Assembly: GCA_963556145.1 (NCBI GenBank)
Contig: OY744471.1
Span: 1,977,590 to 2,041,589 of the forward strand
Source: Hygrocybe punicea
Lineage: Eukaryota; Basidiomycota; Agaricomycetes; Agaricales; Hygrophoraceae
Reading direction: 5' to 3'
Length of the DNA: 64,000 nucleotides
Numbering within the stretch: the stretch's first letter is position 1; the number at the start of each line of letters is the position of its first letter. The notes beneath the pieces are model-generated. The model was not told where the DNA came from. It saw nothing but the letters and a program-made list of their open reading frames with translations, and made no database searches. This document shows, one piece after another, positions 61,846 through 64,000 of the stretch. A program made the translations under genes and the position numbers.

Positions 61846-64000
61846 CTAGACCGTTTTTACCCAAGCCACTTTCTGTGCGGTTCTCGACACTCCCTTTACA
61901 GTTGCAGGTTGTGATTCTGTCGCAGCGGCGTTGGTCTGCGGAGTTGGCTTAGGGCCAACTGGTAATTGGCTTTTGCGTAGATCGTCAAAGACGCGCTGCG
62001 CCCGTTCTGTGTTGTTGATGAACCATCCAGCATAACGCCTGCCAACCGTAGATTCCGCAATGTGCACCATGTTCTGCGGTAAAGATTTCACTCATATGTC
62101 AGGCATCTTTGGTTGTGGGGGGAACAAGCATACCTCGTCAATAACGAAACTAAGATCACTCGTCGAGATCGTTTGTCCCTCCAATAAGCCCTTCTCATTC
62201 CCGACCCGGCTGATACTCCGACTGGCCTGCTTCATCACCATCATCTGTTGCACCATCTCTTCCTCATCCGCATCGAGGAAATTGGCAAGTTTCTTGGCAT
62301 CCAGAGAAGAGTACAATCTGAGGAAACTGCGCAGTGTCGGTACCGGGGATTGCGCACGGATATCTGACAGGAATAGAGCGAGATGGCGCTGAGCGGGTTC
62401 AGTCGGAGGATCCTCTATAATCGCGGCAAGCGCATTGGGGTCGTTGTAAGGAGGAGGATTTGCGGAGATGAATTTTGGGCATGCGTAAAGGAAGAGCTCT
62501 TCAAAAGCCGGAATACCGTCCTCGCTGAAGAAAGGTCAGAGTCACGGGTACACATGATTAATGGTCAACTTACCCACGCAACATTTTTGCAATCTGTTCA
62601 CCATAACGATCCTTCGCAATATTGGCAATGTTATCGTCTAGACGACTGGGCGAAAGGGCATTGCAAATTGCAAATAGTGCGTACATTCGATCGGCAGTTT
62701 TGTTGATCTGCGAATCAGGGCCACGTCAGTCGTGGTCCTGGAGCTAAGAGTGTGAGTCTATCAGTGCGTACCTGGTCGTATTGATAACTCCTGGTATGGT
62801 ATTGTCGCATTCGGATTATAAAATTCAGTACCGTGACAAATGACCGGATAGCATCGGGGTACCGACCTAGCATGATGTAGCAAAATCCAACATAATAGAA
62901 TGTTGCTACATGACATGCTGTCACACGAGTAAATGGAGTCTGGTTGATAGGATTAGTCTATTTATTGATCAAATTGAAACAGATTCACGGTTACCTTTTG
63001 GTTCAGTTCGACGTGATCCATCACTTTCAGAGCAAGAGTAAAATCTCCCAAAAGGACATGGACGCGGAGAAGGCCAATATTACTAAAATAGCCCAACATC
63101 CGATACAGCGGACGGACGCCGTATTCACCGACGATTGCACTGGTTCAACGATAGAATACGTAAATGAATAATAACAGCAAGTTGCATGACGAACGCAATC
63201 TCTTCAGGACTCTTGCCTTCTTGGGAGGCGACAATGTAGTCGTTTATTTTGGATTTTTGGATCAATGAATACAAGACGTTGAGTACGCTGTAGGAGCTCC
63301 ACACCTATTACGGGATATCAGAGTAGGGTACAGACGAACGGAAATATAAAAATCAACCTGGCCCCCGTCTGCAAGCATCATGAGTTCGTCGTCTGATTTG
63401 GACTTGGCTTTTGAACGCCATGTGCAGAACACTTGGAATTGGTAAATGAATTCGTCGATGATGTCCCAGAGCCATTGTTCCGGCAACTCAAGAGATACAG
63501 GTCCATCAGAATCTACGGAGTTCAATAAGGAGAGTGCAAGGGGATATGAACGATGACAGTGGAGCGCACTGAGTAGGTAGTTGAATAGCTCGCAACTATT
63601 CTCATACGAATGAAAGCGGTCGTCGATGTTGGGTTGGAGGCGCGAGTAGACGTGGCGGTAGTACAGCTCACGATACAAAATGAGGAATATCTGATCTGAA
63701 GACCAATTTCAGATAGTTAGTAACGGCCATAATTGTAGATTGGAAACAGAACCCACCATCATTAACCAGGGGGGCAATGATCTCGGCTTCAGGCCATTCC
63801 GTCTTCGAGTAGAACTTTTCTGTATACTTATTCCAACCACTCTCATACGCAACCGTGATCTCAGCAAGGTTATTCTCTAGAACAGATTGGTGAAAATGAA
63901 CAATGAACTTGTGGCTTCGTCAGCTGAATGCAAGAGATCATGAAAAAAAGGAAGGCCGGGACGCTCACCGCTTTGACCACGTCTGGAATTTGCGAAAAGG
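61846..64000 (-). CDS. EIF3L: Translation initiation factor eIF3 subunit l (5' end outside the window)
   Basis: Multi-exon gene on minus, running off the right edge. From the N-terminal side: IPDVVKA (about 63990); [56 protein letters not shown] (about 63420-63670); [20 protein letters not shown] (about 62840-62900); [18 protein letters not shown] and [10 protein letters not shown]. The C-terminal PCI region follows ([79 protein letters not shown]), with the stop at 61846-61848. Introns are short and many. Part of the eIF3 complex, which bridges mRNA and the 40S ribosome. No lesion seen; a conserved single-copy gene. Confidence 0.92.

Overview
The window is nuclear DNA of a basidiomycete fungus, most likely an Agaricomycete (mushroom-forming class). 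Introns in the conserved genes are about 45-60 nt with GT-AG ends. The mobile families are typical of that group: a chromodomain Ty3/gypsy element, hAT-type elements with 8-bp target duplications, a Plavaka-like N-terminus, and an XPG/GEN1-like and a DUF6729-like family. The tRNA-Met also has an intron. All calls are from reading the sequence; nothing was searched.

Layout. Bases 1-20,500 are transposon debris. They hold an integrase-core protein cut by the left edge, purine-rich microsatellite DNA, a solo LTR (3221-4105), a divergent pair of decayed genes (XPG/GEN1-like nuclease on minus, DUF6729/DDE-like on plus) split by satellite DNA and small hAT elements, and a 150-bp minisatellite. At 20,788-24,491 lies one intact housekeeping gene, the exosome helicase MTR4. 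From 25,199 to 44,758 there is a nested stack: a hAT-type element holds another hAT element and an LTR; a complete chromodomain Ty3/gypsy element (28901-44398, TSD gttac) lies inside that, and it carries two short LTR elements without reverse transcriptase, a solo LTR and a further hAT element. Bases 44,759-52,300 are more debris. Bases 52,332-64,000 are ordinary gene-dense euchromatin: a GNAT acetyltransferase with a C-terminal Mss4-like zinc region, a secreted protein, tRNA-Met(CAT), a Ser-rich membrane protein, a glutamine-amidotransferase-like protein, a syntaxin-8-like SNARE, and eIF3 subunit l (cut by the right edge).

The strongest unexplained signal is an architecture shared by five TIR elements that differ in their ends (14306-15755, 25415-44758, 25584-26721, 42075-43372, 50865-51829). 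A short palindrome sits just upstream of a well-formed 47-56 nt intron, and the intron leads straight into a trinucleotide-repeat tract. Four of the five also share a CACATCAATTGATGTG-like core near the other end. The second strong signal is the pair of RT-less LTR elements (31260-33452 and 36417-39162). Each codes for one large protein and has an unusually long primer-binding site that looks complementary to the same tRNA-Ser.
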